This document shows, piece by piece, positions 28,394-36,930 of a DNA stretch of 64,000 nt. The first letter of the stretch is position 1. Each line of letters begins with the position of its first letter. The translations under genes and the position numbers were made by a program. The stretch comes from Galbibacter kalidii (GTDB taxonomy: Bacteria; Bacteroidota; Bacteroidia; Flavobacteriales; Flavobacteriaceae), in NCBI RefSeq assembly GCF_026241135.1, contig NZ_JAPFGA010000003.1, forward strand, positions 62,001 through 126,000, in the 5' to 3' direction. Below the pieces are notes generated by a model. That model was given only the letters and a program-made list of their open reading frames with translations. It ran no database searches and was not told where the DNA came from.

Positions 28394-29098
28394 ATGACTA
28401 ACAAAACCGTTGATTTTTACAGCAAAGCTGCAAAGATGCATGTCGCAACCGATTGTATCGTGTTCGGGTTTAACACAGGAGAATTGAAATTATTGATTTT
28501 TAAACGTAGGGTTGAACCCCATAGTGGCGATTGGTCACTTATTGGTAGTTTCGTACAGGTTGATGAAGATGTGGATAATGCAGCCCGAAGGGTGCTTAAA
28601 GAGATCACCGGTTTGGACAATGTTTTCTTTGAACAATCAAAAACTTATGGAAAAGCTGACAGGGACGAAGGTTCGCGCTGTATTTCGGTGGCACAGTTCG
28701 CTTTAATCAGAATCGAAGAGTATGACAAAAAGCTTACAGAAAAACACGGGGCTTATTGGTATAGAATTCAAGACCTTCCAAAATTGGTTTTAGACCATGA
28801 CCAAATGGTAATCGATGCTTTGGAAATATTGCGGCAACGGGCCAAACACCAACCTATTGGTTTTGAATTACTTCCCGAAAAATTTACCATTCCCCAGCTT
28901 CAAAGTCTTTATGAGGCCATCTATCAACGGAGCTTAGATCCCGGGAATTTCAGGAAAAAAGTACTGTCATTCAAAGTCTTGATAAAATTGGATGAAAAAG
29001 ACAGGAGCTCTTCCAAAAGAGGAGCACATTATTATACTTTCGATCATGAAAATTATAAAAAATTATTGCGCTCCGGTTATAATTTTGAGGTGATATAA
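28394..29098 (+). CDS. NrtR/AraR-like Nudix-domain transcriptional regulator
   Basis: This 234-residue protein has an N-terminal Nudix-like domain (residues ~15-140). The C-terminal winged helix (residues ~150-230) includes FTIPQLQSLYEAIYQRSLDPGNFRKKV. The Nudix box is degenerate: where hydrolases have GxxxxxExxxREUxEExGU it reads AARRVLKEITGLD, which suggests ligand binding and not hydrolysis. Bacteroides AraR, an established member of this group, controls arabinose genes. The divergent position next to galK-galT suggests that this one responds to galactose or a derivative. Confidence 0.85.
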   Translation: MTNKTVDFYSKAAKMHVATDCIVFGFNTGELKLLIFKRRVEPHSGDWSLIGSFVQVDEDVDNAARRVLKEITGLDNVFFEQSKTYGKADRDEGSRCISVAQFALIRIEEYDKKLTEKHGAYWYRIQDLPKLVLDHDQMVIDALEILRQRAKHQPIGFELLPEKFTIPQLQSLYEAIYQRSLDPGNFRKKVLSFKVLIKLDEKDRSSSKRGAHYYTFDHENYKKLLRSGYNFEVI

Positions 29099-29105
29099 CG
29101 CTACG

Positions 29106-29831
29106 CTATTCACACTCCCATGTGAAGTTGGCAATGTTGTAACCTAAGGTAGGTCTGTAATTGTAATGCCACCATTCTGAAGTGATCGAACCAAATCCAT
29201 GAGATTCCATAGTCGCTTTTAAGGTTTTTCTGTTTTTCAACACTTCTTCATCAAGATTTTGATAAGCATGCCGGGCTTCTCTTCCGAAGAAATCAAAAGA
29301 AGTCCCCATATCGAGTTCGTTTCCATCTAAATCGGTCAGGGTAATATCTACAGCCCCTCCCTTGTTGTGAATAGACCCTTTTGCTGGATCGGCCACATAA
29401 GTAGGATTGGGAACAATTTTCCACATCTTTTTCTGTACGTCATGCGGACGATAACAATCAAAAAATTTAATGCGATAGCCTTGCTCCATAAAATCCTTAT
29501 TGGTTTCAATAAGTGCTTTGGCTGTGACTGCTCTCACATAACATTCTCCACATTCATACACTTGAGCCTCTAAAAAATTATCAGTAGTTGCATATTTCAT
29601 TTCATACACAAAATCATCACTATAATCGGCTAAACGAACAAAAACGGTGTCGTTTAATTCATCCAAAGGTGTTGGTTCAGGAATCGCCTCCTCTTCTACT
29701 GAAGCCAATTCTTCTTCAACTTTTATAATCGTGTCGACAGCTACTGTCTCTTCAACAACACTTTTTTCTGTTTTACTCTTGCAGGAGACAACAAAACCAA
29801 CTGCCAATAACATCAATAAATAATATCGCAT
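29106..29831 (-). CDS. VanX-like D-Ala-D-Ala dipeptidase lipoprotein
   Basis: A short lipoprotein signal ends at AVGFVVSCKS (Cys17), so the enzyme is anchored to a membrane and not cytoplasmic as resistance VanX is. After an acidic Val/Glu-rich linker comes the M15D peptidase domain. The zinc ligands are in SIHNKGGAVDITL and EWWHYNYR, the standard SxHxxGxAxD and ExxWH motifs. It cleaves D-alanyl-D-alanine, probably for cell-wall turnover or recycling. No vanA- or vanH-like gene is nearby, so glycopeptide resistance is unlikely. It is convergent with the Nudix regulator, with 7 bases between stops. Confidence 0.9.
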   Translation of the reverse strand: MRYYLLMLLAVGFVVSCKSKTEKSVVEETVAVDTIIKVEEELASVEEEAIPEPTPLDELNDTVFVRLADYSDDFVYEMKYATTDNFLEAQVYECGECYVRAVTAKALIETNKDFMEQGYRIKFFDCYRPHDVQKKMWKIVPNPTYVADPAKGSIHNKGGAVDITLTDLDGNELDMGTSFDFFGREARHAYQNLDEEVLKNRKTLKATMESHGFGSITSEWWHYNYRPTLGYNIANFTWECE

Positions 29832-29893
29832 TTTTATCTTTTTAGATTAATCCTCTACCCCGGGGATAATCCCATAAGGCATTTAATAAAAAC

Positions 29894-29969
29894 AAAAACA
29901 TTTCGACGCAAGCCTGCCTGACGGTAGGCAGGCGTCGGAGCATTTTAAATCTCACTTAGTGAGTAAAAA
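29894..29969 (+). repeat. Composite palindromic repeat, copy A (upstream of nirB)
   Basis: The unit reads AAAAACATTTCGACGC, then the hairpin GCCTGCCT-gacggt-AGGCAGGC, then GTCGGAGCATTTTAAAT and the palindrome CTCACTTAGTGAG. Copies with the same order occur at 32632-32750 and, reversed, at 44819-44970. It lies between divergent vanX-like and nirB genes, about 95 bases before the nirB promoter elements. Confidence 0.85.
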
Positions 29970-30062
29970 TATAAAAATTGCGGTAAAAACGACTTCAGAT
30001 GCATACTTGTTAATTTTTGATACCTAAAATTTCGTTATTCACAAAACTTCAATTTTTAAGTA

Positions 30063-30116
30063 ATTTACGTATATGTAAATACGTATTTTTACTTATATTT
30101 GATTTCAAATTACGTA
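30063..30116 (+). promoter_or_regulatory. nirB promoter with three TACGTA sites
   Basis: The -7 box TATATTTG is at 30094-30101. No TTTG exists at -33; instead the inverted repeat ATTTAC-N6-GTAAAT (30063-30080) covers that position. TACGTA occurs at 30066, 30080 and 30111. The same hexamer recurs in the leaders of the response regulator, narK and moeA. A promoter lacking -33 but carrying a palindrome there suggests activator dependence. Confidence 0.6.
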
Positions 30117-30119
30117 GAT

Positions 30120-32627
30120 ATGAAGAAGATTATAGTAATTGGTAACGGGATGGTTGGTTATAAGTTCTGTCAAAAAATAACAGCTAAAGCCAACAGGAAT
30201 GATTTTGAAATACTGGTATTTGGTGAAGAGCCAAGACCGGCATATGACAGGGTACACCTCAGCGAGTACTTTGGAGAAAAAACAGCCAATGAGCTCATGA
30301 TGGCACCGGCTGAATGGTATGAGGAAAACAATATTGAATTACACACTTCTTCTCTTGTTTCAAAAATTGACACACACCACAAAACCATAACTACTTATAA
30401 AAATGAAAACTTTACGTATGACTACCTAGTAATCGCGACCGGGTCTTCTCCTTTTGTCCCACCAATTCAGGGTTCAGACAAATCCGGGGTTTTTGTGTAT
30501 CGCACCTTAGAGGATTTGGACGCCATGAAAAGCTATGCTGCCAAACTGAAGACTAAAGGAAGAAACAAAGCCGCGGTCCTAGGTGGTGGTCTGCTCGGAT
30601 TGGAAGCGGCAAATGCAGCAAAAGAACTGGGAATGGAAACTCATGTAGTAGAGTTTGCGCCACGTTTGATGCCGAGACAATTGGATCTTCCGGCCAGTAA
30701 ATTACTTACTGAAAAAATCGAAGATTTAGGCATTAAAATTCATTTAGAAAAAGCAACTACCGAAATAAAAGGTGAAGATGGTATCGAAAAAATGGAGTTT
30801 AACGACGACACCCATCTTAATGTAGATATGCTTATTATTTCTGCAGGTATTCGTCCGCGTGATGAACTTGCAAGGGATGCAGGTATCAAAGTTGGTGAAC
30901 GTGGTGGTATTTGGGTCGACAACAAAATGCAAACCTCAGCAGAAGATGTGTATGCCATTGGAGAAGTTGCATTATACAACAGCATGATTTACGGTTTGGT
31001 AGCTCCTGGTTACGATATGGCCGATGTGGCTGTAGAACAAATCACCGGAGGTGACGAAGTTATGGAGTCTTCAATAGATATGTCTACGCAATTGAAATTG
31101 ATAGGGACAGAAGTAGCCAGCTTTGGCGATCCGTTTATCGAAGATAATGATGTTTCTGTTATCGCTTTTGAAAACAAGCATAAAGGTATATACAAACGAA
31201 TTAATGTTACCAAAGATGGAACAAAACTCCTTGGAGGTATTCTCGTAGGGGATTCTTCCGACTATAACACCTTGTTCCAACTCTATATCAACGAAATGAA
31301 ACTCCCCGAAAACCCCGAAGATCTTATTTTGGGAGCTCGTGGTGGAGAAAGTGATGCTATGGGCAGTGTTCTCGATTTTCCGGATTCGGCACAGATATGC
31401 TCTTGCGAAAGTGTTTCCAAAGGCGATATCTGCGGACTGATCGAAAATGGAACCTGCTCTTCAATGTCCGGAGTTGTGAAAAACACCAAAGCGACAACCG
31501 GATGCGGTGGGTGTAAACCTATGGTAACCGACTTGGTAAACGAAACGCTTAAATCCTTAGGACAGGAAGTAAAAGAAACGATTTGCGAGCATTTCGAGTA
31601 CAACCGTCAGGAACTATATGACTTAATCAAGATAAACAAGGTCGAGACTTATGACGAAGCGTTGGACACCCTCGGGAAAGGTGACGGATGTGAGGTTTGT
31701 AAACCGGCCTTGGCTTCTTTGTTTTCCAGTATCTATATGGAAACGGCCAACAAACAACCTGTTATTCAGGATTCAAACGACCGCTTTTTGGCAAACATTC
31801 AACGTAACGGGACCTATTCTATAGTTCCAAGGGTAGCCGGTGGGGAAATCACTCCTGAAAAATTGATGGTCCTTGGGAAAGTAGCTCAAAAATATGACCT
31901 CTATACAAAAATCACAGGTGGACAACGTATTGATCTCTTCGGAGCAGAATTACACCAACTTCCACTTATTTGGAAAGAACTTATTGATGCCGGATTTGAA
32001 AGTGGACATGCCTATGGAAAATCCCTGCGAACGGTAAAAAGTTGTGTAGGATCGACTTGGTGCCGCTACGGAATGCACGAAAGTGTTTCTTTTGCTATCG
32101 AGATAGAAAACCGTTATCGCGGACTCCGATCTCCTCACAAACTAAAAGGAGGCGTTTCAGGATGTATCAGGGAATGTGCCGAAGCCAGAGGTAAAGATTT
32201 CGGAATTATTGCCGTAGAAGGCGGTTGGAACCTTTATGTATGTGGAAACGGCGGTGCTACACCAAAACATGCCATCTTGCTCGCTGAACAATTGGATAGT
32301 GAAACCTGTATAAAATACTTAGATCGATTCTTAATGTACTACATACGTACCGCTCCTCCCCTCACCCGTACAGCTCCTTGGTTGGAAAAGCTCGATGGAG
32401 GGATCGAATATCTGAAAAAAGTGATTGTTGAAGATTCTTTAGGAATCGCAGAAGATCTGGAAAAAGAAATGCAAGGTTTAGTCAATAAATATGAATGTGA
32501 GTGGAAACAAGCTATCGAAGATCCTGAAATGATGAAACGTTTCACACACTTCGTAAACTCTGATGACACTGATGAAACTCTTGAGTTTGTTTCGCTAAGG
32601 AACCAAAAAATGCCAAGACCTTGGTAA
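30120..32627 (+). CDS. nirB: Assimilatory nitrite reductase large subunit
   Basis: The ATG at 30120 (MKKIIVIGNGMVGYKF) starts directly at the FAD Rossmann motif; a TTG at 30099 would add 7 residues and is less likely. The 835-residue enzyme reduces nitrite to ammonium with NADH. In order it has a pyridine nucleotide-disulfide oxidoreductase module (residues 1-~300), a BFD-like [2Fe-2S] region (CSCESVSKGDICG near 426, CGGC near 460), a second BFD-like segment (GCEVCKPALA), and a sulfite/nitrite reductase module. The siroheme/Fe4S4 cysteines are CVGSTWC near 641 and GGVSGCIREC near 677-686. It leads an operon with nirD. Confidence 0.96.
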   Translation: MKKIIVIGNGMVGYKFCQKITAKANRNDFEILVFGEEPRPAYDRVHLSEYFGEKTANELMMAPAEWYEENNIELHTSSLVSKIDTHHKTITTYKNENFTYDYLVIATGSSPFVPPIQGSDKSGVFVYRTLEDLDAMKSYAAKLKTKGRNKAAVLGGGLLGLEAANAAKELGMETHVVEFAPRLMPRQLDLPASKLLTEKIEDLGIKIHLEKATTEIKGEDGIEKMEFNDDTHLNVDMLIISAGIRPRDELARDAGIKVGERGGIWVDNKMQTSAEDVYAIGEVALYNSMIYGLVAPGYDMADVAVEQITGGDEVMESSIDMSTQLKLIGTEVASFGDPFIEDNDVSVIAFENKHKGIYKRINVTKDGTKLLGGILVGDSSDYNTLFQLYINEMKLPENPEDLILGARGGESDAMGSVLDFPDSAQICSCESVSKGDICGLIENGTCSSMSGVVKNTKATTGCGGCKPMVTDLVNETLKSLGQEVKETICEHFEYNRQELYDLIKINKVETYDEALDTLGKGDGCEVCKPALASLFSSIYMETANKQPVIQDSNDRFLANIQRNGTYSIVPRVAGGEITPEKLMVLGKVAQKYDLYTKITGGQRIDLFGAELHQLPLIWKELIDAGFESGHAYGKSLRTVKSCVGSTWCRYGMHESVSFAIEIENRYRGLRSPHKLKGGVSGCIRECAEARGKDFGIIAVEGGWNLYVCGNGGATPKHAILLAEQLDSETCIKYLDRFLMYYIRTAPPLTRTAPWLEKLDGGIEYLKKVIVEDSLGIAEDLEKEMQGLVNKYECEWKQAIEDPEMMKRFTHFVNSDDTDETLEFVSLRNQKMPRPW

Positions 32628-32631
32628 ACTA

Positions 32632-32750
32632 CTTCGGGGCAAGCCTGTCTACCGACAAAGGCAGGCTCACGAGGTATTAGCCGGAAAACCTAAAAAAACA
32701 TTTCAACACAGGCGTCGGAACATTTCAAATCTCACTGAGTGAGTAAAAAA
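32632..32750 (+). repeat. Composite palindromic repeat, copy B (between nirB and nirD)
   Basis: It starts 5 bases after the nirB stop with CTTCGGGGCAAGCCTGTCT, continues through an A-rich block and GGCGTCGGAACATTTCAAAT, and ends in the palindrome CTCACTGAGTGAG 25-30 bases before nirD. It shares its left block with copy C and its right block with copies A and C. It fills almost all of the nirB-nirD gap, so it is part of the operon mRNA. Confidence 0.85.
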
Positions 32751-32774
32751 TCCATTTATCAATTATAACTAATT

Positions 32775-33152
32775 ATGGAACACATACTTCAACAATATCA
32801 AACGGTAGCTCAAGCCAAAGTAACAAACTGGTTTAACGTAGGGAATGTCAACAATTTTCCTGAAAACGGTGGCGCTTGTATTAAATACAAATCCAAACAG
32901 ATTGCGGTGTATAACTTTACCCGAAAATCACAATGGTATGCGTGCCAGAACTTGTGTCCGCATAAAATGGAAATGGTACTTTCAAGAGGTATGATTGGTG
33001 ATGCCAGCGGTATCCCAAAAGTTGCCTGTCCGCTACACAAAAAGACTTTTTCACTAGAAAACGGGGGAAACCTCAACGGTGAAGATTATAAAATTGCTAC
33101 TTATCCTGTTAAAATTGAAAATGAAAATGTGTATATTGGCTTTACTGATTAA
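32775..33152 (+). CDS. nirD: Nitrite reductase small subunit (Rieske-like)
   Basis: This 125-residue protein supports NirB in NADH-dependent nitrite reduction. It has the Rieske fold with both ligand pairs in place (NLCPHKMEM near residues 56-64, VACPLHKKTF near 82-91), so it should carry a [2Fe-2S] cluster; many NirD proteins lack these residues. It is separated from nirB by a 147-base gap filled by a palindromic repeat, and the DUF4202 gene follows 11 bases later. Confidence 0.93.
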   Translation: MEHILQQYQTVAQAKVTNWFNVGNVNNFPENGGACIKYKSKQIAVYNFTRKSQWYACQNLCPHKMEMVLSRGMIGDASGIPKVACPLHKKTFSLENGGNLNGEDYKIATYPVKIENENVYIGFTD

Positions 33153-33163
33153 TTAGTAAAGTT

Positions 33164-33748
33164 ATGAGTTTATCCATTTTTGAAAAAGCAATTGAAAAAA
33201 TAGACACTGAAAATGCCAAAGATCCCAACAAAGAAAGTTTTCAAGGGGAGGAATATTCAAAAGAATTGCTTTACTCACAGCGAATGACAGAAACGTTGCT
33301 AGATTTCTATCCGCAAGCTCCTCAGGAATTGCAAATTGCAGCAAGAGCACAACACATTGAGCGATGGAAAATAGACCGGGAAACCTATCCTATGGATCGT
33401 GTGGGTTATCTGAAATGGCGTGAAGATCTAAAAAAAATGCACGCCAAATTAACCGCCGAAATATTGACGGAGGTTGGTTATGATTCTGATTTTATCGATC
33501 GGGTTTCCTTTTTGATCCAGAAAAAAAAGATGAAAAAAGACGAAGACTCCCAAACCTTGGAAGATGTGGTCTGCCTTGTTTTTCTTCGTTATTATTTTGA
33601 AGACTTCGCTGCCAAACACCCCGATGATAAGATCATTGATATTCTCCAAAAAACTTGGCGAAAAATGTCTGAAAAAGGGCAAGAAGCTGCTTTAAAACTC
33701 CCATTGGACGAAAAAAGCACCTCCTTGATTCAAAGAGCGTTGGCATAA
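33164..33748 (+). CDS. DUF4202 family protein
   Basis: This 194-residue, mostly helical protein matches what I know of DUF4202: an N-terminal SIFEKAIEKIDTENAKDPN, then ARAQHIERWKIDRETYPMDRVGYLKWR near residues 62-88, with conserved His, Trp and Arg. The AQHIxRW segment and later VCLVFLRYYFEDFAAKH resemble metal-dependent HD-like helices, but no function is established. It lies 11 bases after nirD and 4 bases before the sensor kinase, so it belongs firmly to the nitrite reduction operon and may help nitrogen sensing or cofactor supply. Confidence 0.85.
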   Translation: MSLSIFEKAIEKIDTENAKDPNKESFQGEEYSKELLYSQRMTETLLDFYPQAPQELQIAARAQHIERWKIDRETYPMDRVGYLKWREDLKKMHAKLTAEILTEVGYDSDFIDRVSFLIQKKKMKKDEDSQTLEDVVCLVFLRYYFEDFAAKHPDDKIIDILQKTWRKMSEKGQEAALKLPLDEKSTSLIQRALA

Positions 33749-33752
33749 ACAC

Positions 33753-35558
33753 ATGAGCAACAAAGCTTCAACTTTAGATCAAAACACTTTTAAAAGACTC
33801 AGGCAACTCTACGTTATTGCACTAAGTCTCATTGCTATTTCGGTTATCGTTAGTCAGATTTTGGTACAACGTTTTTTAATCAAACAGCAAGACGATGCCA
33901 AAGTAGTCAATATCGCAGGAAGGCAGCGTATGCTTAGTCAAAAACTGACCAAAGAGGTCTTGCTGCTTTCAACAGGAAAAAATTCACTCTCCAATCAACA
34001 ACTAACCGATACTATCGAAAACACTCTTGGTTTATGGGCAACGTCCCACAAAGCCTTGCAAAACGATAGTATTAACATTGAAGCCAATAATTCGGATGCT
34101 ATAAAACAAATGTTTGGTGAACTCCAACCGGCTTTCGATCAAATACAAACTTCCGTAAAGCGGATTCTTCAAAAAGCCCGGACAGCCGAAGAGAGCATCA
34201 ACATTCATAGTGAAGTTGATGAACTCCTCAATAATGAGCAGCAATTCCTCACTACTATGGATCGTATTGTAAATCAGTATGACCTTGAGGCGACCGAAAA
34301 AGTGGAAAAACTCAGAAGGTTGGAACTTATTTTATTCATCATTGCCCTCGGAATTTTATTGGCGGAATTCCTATTCATCTTCCTTCCGGCTGCAAGAAGT
34401 ACCAAAGAAGTCATAGGAAAGTTGTTGGTATCGGAAAAAAATGCCAAAGAAATGGCTTACAACGCCGATATGATGAGCATGGAAAAAGAAAGGTCAGTCA
34501 AACAACTTAAAGCGCTGAGTCTTGCCATGGAACAAACGCTGTTGTATGCCCGTATTGATCCTGAAGGACATTTGGTGCATTTGGGGAATAAGTTTTCTTC
34601 ATTTTTCAATCATCGGAATTTCGATTCAAACCTCCGTTTTTCAGAAATTATTTCCACGGAACAGGATGAAAGGGAAACCATTGAAAAAATCATTGCCGAC
34701 AATCAAAGTACTGGTTGGCAAGGTGAAGTAAAAGGAACTACGGGGCAGAATACTCCTGTTTGGCTTGAAATGTCGGTTATTCCATATCATTCCGGGGAGA
34801 AAAAAGAAGAATTGCTCATTATCTGTTTTGATATCACAAAACGAAAATTGGCACAACTGGAGGTCGATCGGCTAACCAGGGAGCATTTTGAAGCAAAAAT
34901 GGATCAGCAGAAAACCATTTCAGCAAAAATCATAGAAAACCAAGAGCAAGAACAAAACCGAATTGCCAAGGATATTCACGACGGCATCGGACAGATGTTG
35001 ACCGGATTGAAATTCAATATTGAAAGTATCGATATTGACGACAAAGAAAAAGCTTCTGAAAAAATAGAACACCTGAAAGAACTCACCACCAATATTATTA
35101 AAGGAGTGCGAACTGCCACTTTCAACCTTGCTCCGCCTGAATTGACCGACCACGGGGTTGTTTCAGCCCTTGTAAAACTCACACAGGAACTAGCTAAGTT
35201 TACCGGAAAGAACATCACGCTAATCAACAAAACCGATTTTAATAGCCGCTTGGATTCCTTGATTGAAATCAACATCTACAGAATTGTCCAAGAAGCTGTA
35301 AACAATGCCATTAAATATGCTGAATCTTCTCATATTGTCGTAAGTATTTCACACAGCAAAGAGATCTTGAGCATCATCATTGATGATAACGGAAAAGGTT
35401 TTGATATTGAGAAAAAGAAACCCCGCAGTAAAGGAGAAGGCGGTATGGGACTCACTTTTATGAAAGAACGTATAAAGTATATCAACGGACGCCTGTTTTT
35501 AAATTCAAACCCCGGAGAAGGTACCCGTATCACACTCAATATTCCTATTAAAGAATAA
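33753..35558 (+). CDS. NarX-like sensor histidine kinase (PilJ-type sensor, PAS, HisKA_3)
   Basis: This 601-residue inner-membrane kinase has its first span at residues ~17-39. A PilJ/NarX-type periplasmic helix bundle follows, opening with VVNIAGRQRMLSQKLT, the equivalent of the nitrate-sensing P-box of NarX. The second span is at ~188-212. A PAS domain (~255-370) follows, then the HisKA_3 helix with the phosphoacceptor His409 in IAKDIHDGIGQML, and an HATPase domain (NAIKYAE, DDNGKGFD). Lying in the nirBD operon and followed by a NarL-type regulator, it is probably the nitrate or nitrite sensor. Confidence 0.9.
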   Translation: MSNKASTLDQNTFKRLRQLYVIALSLIAISVIVSQILVQRFLIKQQDDAKVVNIAGRQRMLSQKLTKEVLLLSTGKNSLSNQQLTDTIENTLGLWATSHKALQNDSINIEANNSDAIKQMFGELQPAFDQIQTSVKRILQKARTAEESINIHSEVDELLNNEQQFLTTMDRIVNQYDLEATEKVEKLRRLELILFIIALGILLAEFLFIFLPAARSTKEVIGKLLVSEKNAKEMAYNADMMSMEKERSVKQLKALSLAMEQTLLYARIDPEGHLVHLGNKFSSFFNHRNFDSNLRFSEIISTEQDERETIEKIIADNQSTGWQGEVKGTTGQNTPVWLEMSVIPYHSGEKKEELLIICFDITKRKLAQLEVDRLTREHFEAKMDQQKTISAKIIENQEQEQNRIAKDIHDGIGQMLTGLKFNIESIDIDDKEKASEKIEHLKELTTNIIKGVRTATFNLAPPELTDHGVVSALVKLTQELAKFTGKNITLINKTDFNSRLDSLIEINIYRIVQEAVNNAIKYAESSHIVVSISHSKEILSIIIDDNGKGFDIEKKKPRSKGEGGMGLTFMKERIKYINGRLFLNSNPGEGTRITLNIPIKE

Positions 35559-35564
35559 CACATA

Positions 35565-36053
35565 ATGATGAAAAACAGTTTTTCTGCTAAAATCGGAATC
35601 ATAGGGATAAATCCGTTTGTTTTTATTCCCCAAGCGGTACTGGAAAAGGTTTTTAAGGATGCAGGTAAAAGTAAAGGCAGTATTCCGGTAAGAATGAAGA
35701 TTGACGATCATGAATTCACTCAAACCTTAGTTAGATATAGTGGCCATTGGCGCTTGTACCTAAACACCCCGATGAGGAAAAAAGCCGGAAAAGAAGTTGG
35801 GGACACTGCAGTATTTGAAATTGCTTTTGATCCTGTTGAACGCATTACCCCTATACATCCTAAACTTGCTTTAGCTTTGGATAAAAATCAAAAAGCAAAA
35901 GCCGTTTTTGATCAATTAAATCCGTCGCTACAAAAAGAGATCGTTAAATATATTTCCTTTCTTAAAACAGAAAAAAGTATTGACAAGAATGTCATCAGGG
36001 CCATCAACTTCCTTTTAGGCAAAGAGCGTTTTATTGGTAGAGACAAGCCATAA
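35565..36053 (+). CDS. YdeI/OmdA-like protein with DUF1905 domain
   Basis: The N-terminal ~90 residues of this 162-residue protein look like DUF1905 (PVRMKIDDHEFTQTLVRYSGHWRLYLN, then KAGKEVGDTAVFEI). The C-terminal helices (AKAVFDQLNPSLQKEIVKYISFLKTEKSIDKNVIRAIN) match the OmdA/YdeI region linked to bacteriocin protection. It sits 6 bases after the sensor kinase and just before the response regulator promoter, splitting the two-component pair. No link between this family and nitrate is known to me. Confidence 0.75.
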   Translation: MMKNSFSAKIGIIGINPFVFIPQAVLEKVFKDAGKSKGSIPVRMKIDDHEFTQTLVRYSGHWRLYLNTPMRKKAGKEVGDTAVFEIAFDPVERITPIHPKLALALDKNQKAKAVFDQLNPSLQKEIVKYISFLKTEKSIDKNVIRAINFLLGKERFIGRDKP

Positions 36054-36080
36054 TAACTCATATTTTTTAAAACGAACACA

Positions 36081-36104
36081 TTTACGTAAAATTCCTTACT
36101 TTAG
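36081..36104 (+). promoter_or_regulatory. Promoter region of the NarL-like regulator with TACGTA palindrome
   Basis: The perfect palindrome TTTACGTAAA (36081-36090) lies a few bases before TACTTTAG (36097-36104), one mismatch from the -7 consensus. It falls in the 73-base gap before the response regulator gene. It gives the regulator its own promoter and suggests autoregulation through the same motif seen at nirB, narK and moeA. Confidence 0.55.
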
Positions 36105-36126
36105 TACTTAGATATTCAAATTCCAA

Positions 36127-36783
36127 ATGAACACGATCAACATCATATTAGCAGACGACCATGTTTTGGTTAGGGACGGAGTCAAATCTTTGTTGGAAAA
36201 CGACAAGTCCATCAAAGTTATAGACGAAGCCTCAGACGGAAAAGAGGCTGTAGAAGTAGTTGCCAAAAGCAAACCCGATATCCTTGTTGTTGATATAAGA
36301 ATGCCCGAAAAAAACGGTATTGAAGTAGTAAAAGAAATCAAAAAAACAACTCCGGAAGTCAAAGCACTCGTACTTTCCATGCACGATTCAGAAGAATATG
36401 TCATTCAATCTATTCAAGCAGGAGCCGATGGTTATTTATTGAAAGGTTCGAGTAAAGAAGAATTCCTTAAAGCACTACACACCATTGCCGACGGAGGTAA
36501 ATATTTTACAGGCGACATCTCTTCTATCATCATCAATAATTTTGTTGATGGGAAACCTGCCAAGCCACAAAAGAAGGAACCCATTAATGATTTCCACCTC
36601 ACCAAACGAGAAAAGCAAATATTATCACACGTCTTGAAAGGGCAAAGCAATAAAGAAATTGCAGAAGAATTAAAGATCAGTAAACGAACTGCCGAAGTAC
36701 ACCGTTTTAACCTGATGAAGAAGTTGGGAGTGAAAAATCAAATAGAATTGGCCAACAAAGCTAGAACTCACAATCTGGTATAA
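36127..36783 (+). CDS. NarL/FixJ-type response regulator
   Basis: This 218-residue regulator has a receiver domain with acidic pocket Asp10-Asp11, the phosphoacceptor Asp56 in ILVVDIRMPEKNG, Thr/Ser and Lys positions in ALVLSMHD and YLLKGSS, and a LuxR-type helix-turn-helix at residues ~150-212 (LTKREKQILSHVLKGQSNKEIAEELKISKRTAEVHR). It pairs naturally with the NarX-like kinase two genes upstream. Its likely targets are the TACGTA-bearing promoters of nirB, narK, moeA and its own gene, because NarL-type heptamers also begin TAC; this link is inference. Confidence 0.93.
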   Translation: MNTINIILADDHVLVRDGVKSLLENDKSIKVIDEASDGKEAVEVVAKSKPDILVVDIRMPEKNGIEVVKEIKKTTPEVKALVLSMHDSEEYVIQSIQAGADGYLLKGSSKEEFLKALHTIADGGKYFTGDISSIIINNFVDGKPAKPQKKEPINDFHLTKREKQILSHVLKGQSNKEIAEELKISKRTAEVHRFNLMKKLGVKNQIELANKARTHNLV

Positions 36784-36930
36784 AACTTCCTCCCTACAAG
36801 CTTAAACTTTCTCCGTAAGAATCAATATTTCATTATTTTCAACAGGGATTAATTATCAATCTATTAATTAAAATTGCTTAAAATTTCGATTTGATAATTC
36901 CACTAAAATACTTACTTCAAATTTGCTTTT

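Noticed and set aside
29106-29831. Glycopeptide resistance gene vanX
   Set aside because: No vanA, vanH or vanRS-like genes are nearby, and the product is a lipoprotein; a cell-wall turnover role is more likely.
30099-30119. Upstream TTG start for NirB
   Set aside because: It would overlap the -7 box and add residues before the Rossmann strand; ATG at 30120 is the natural start.
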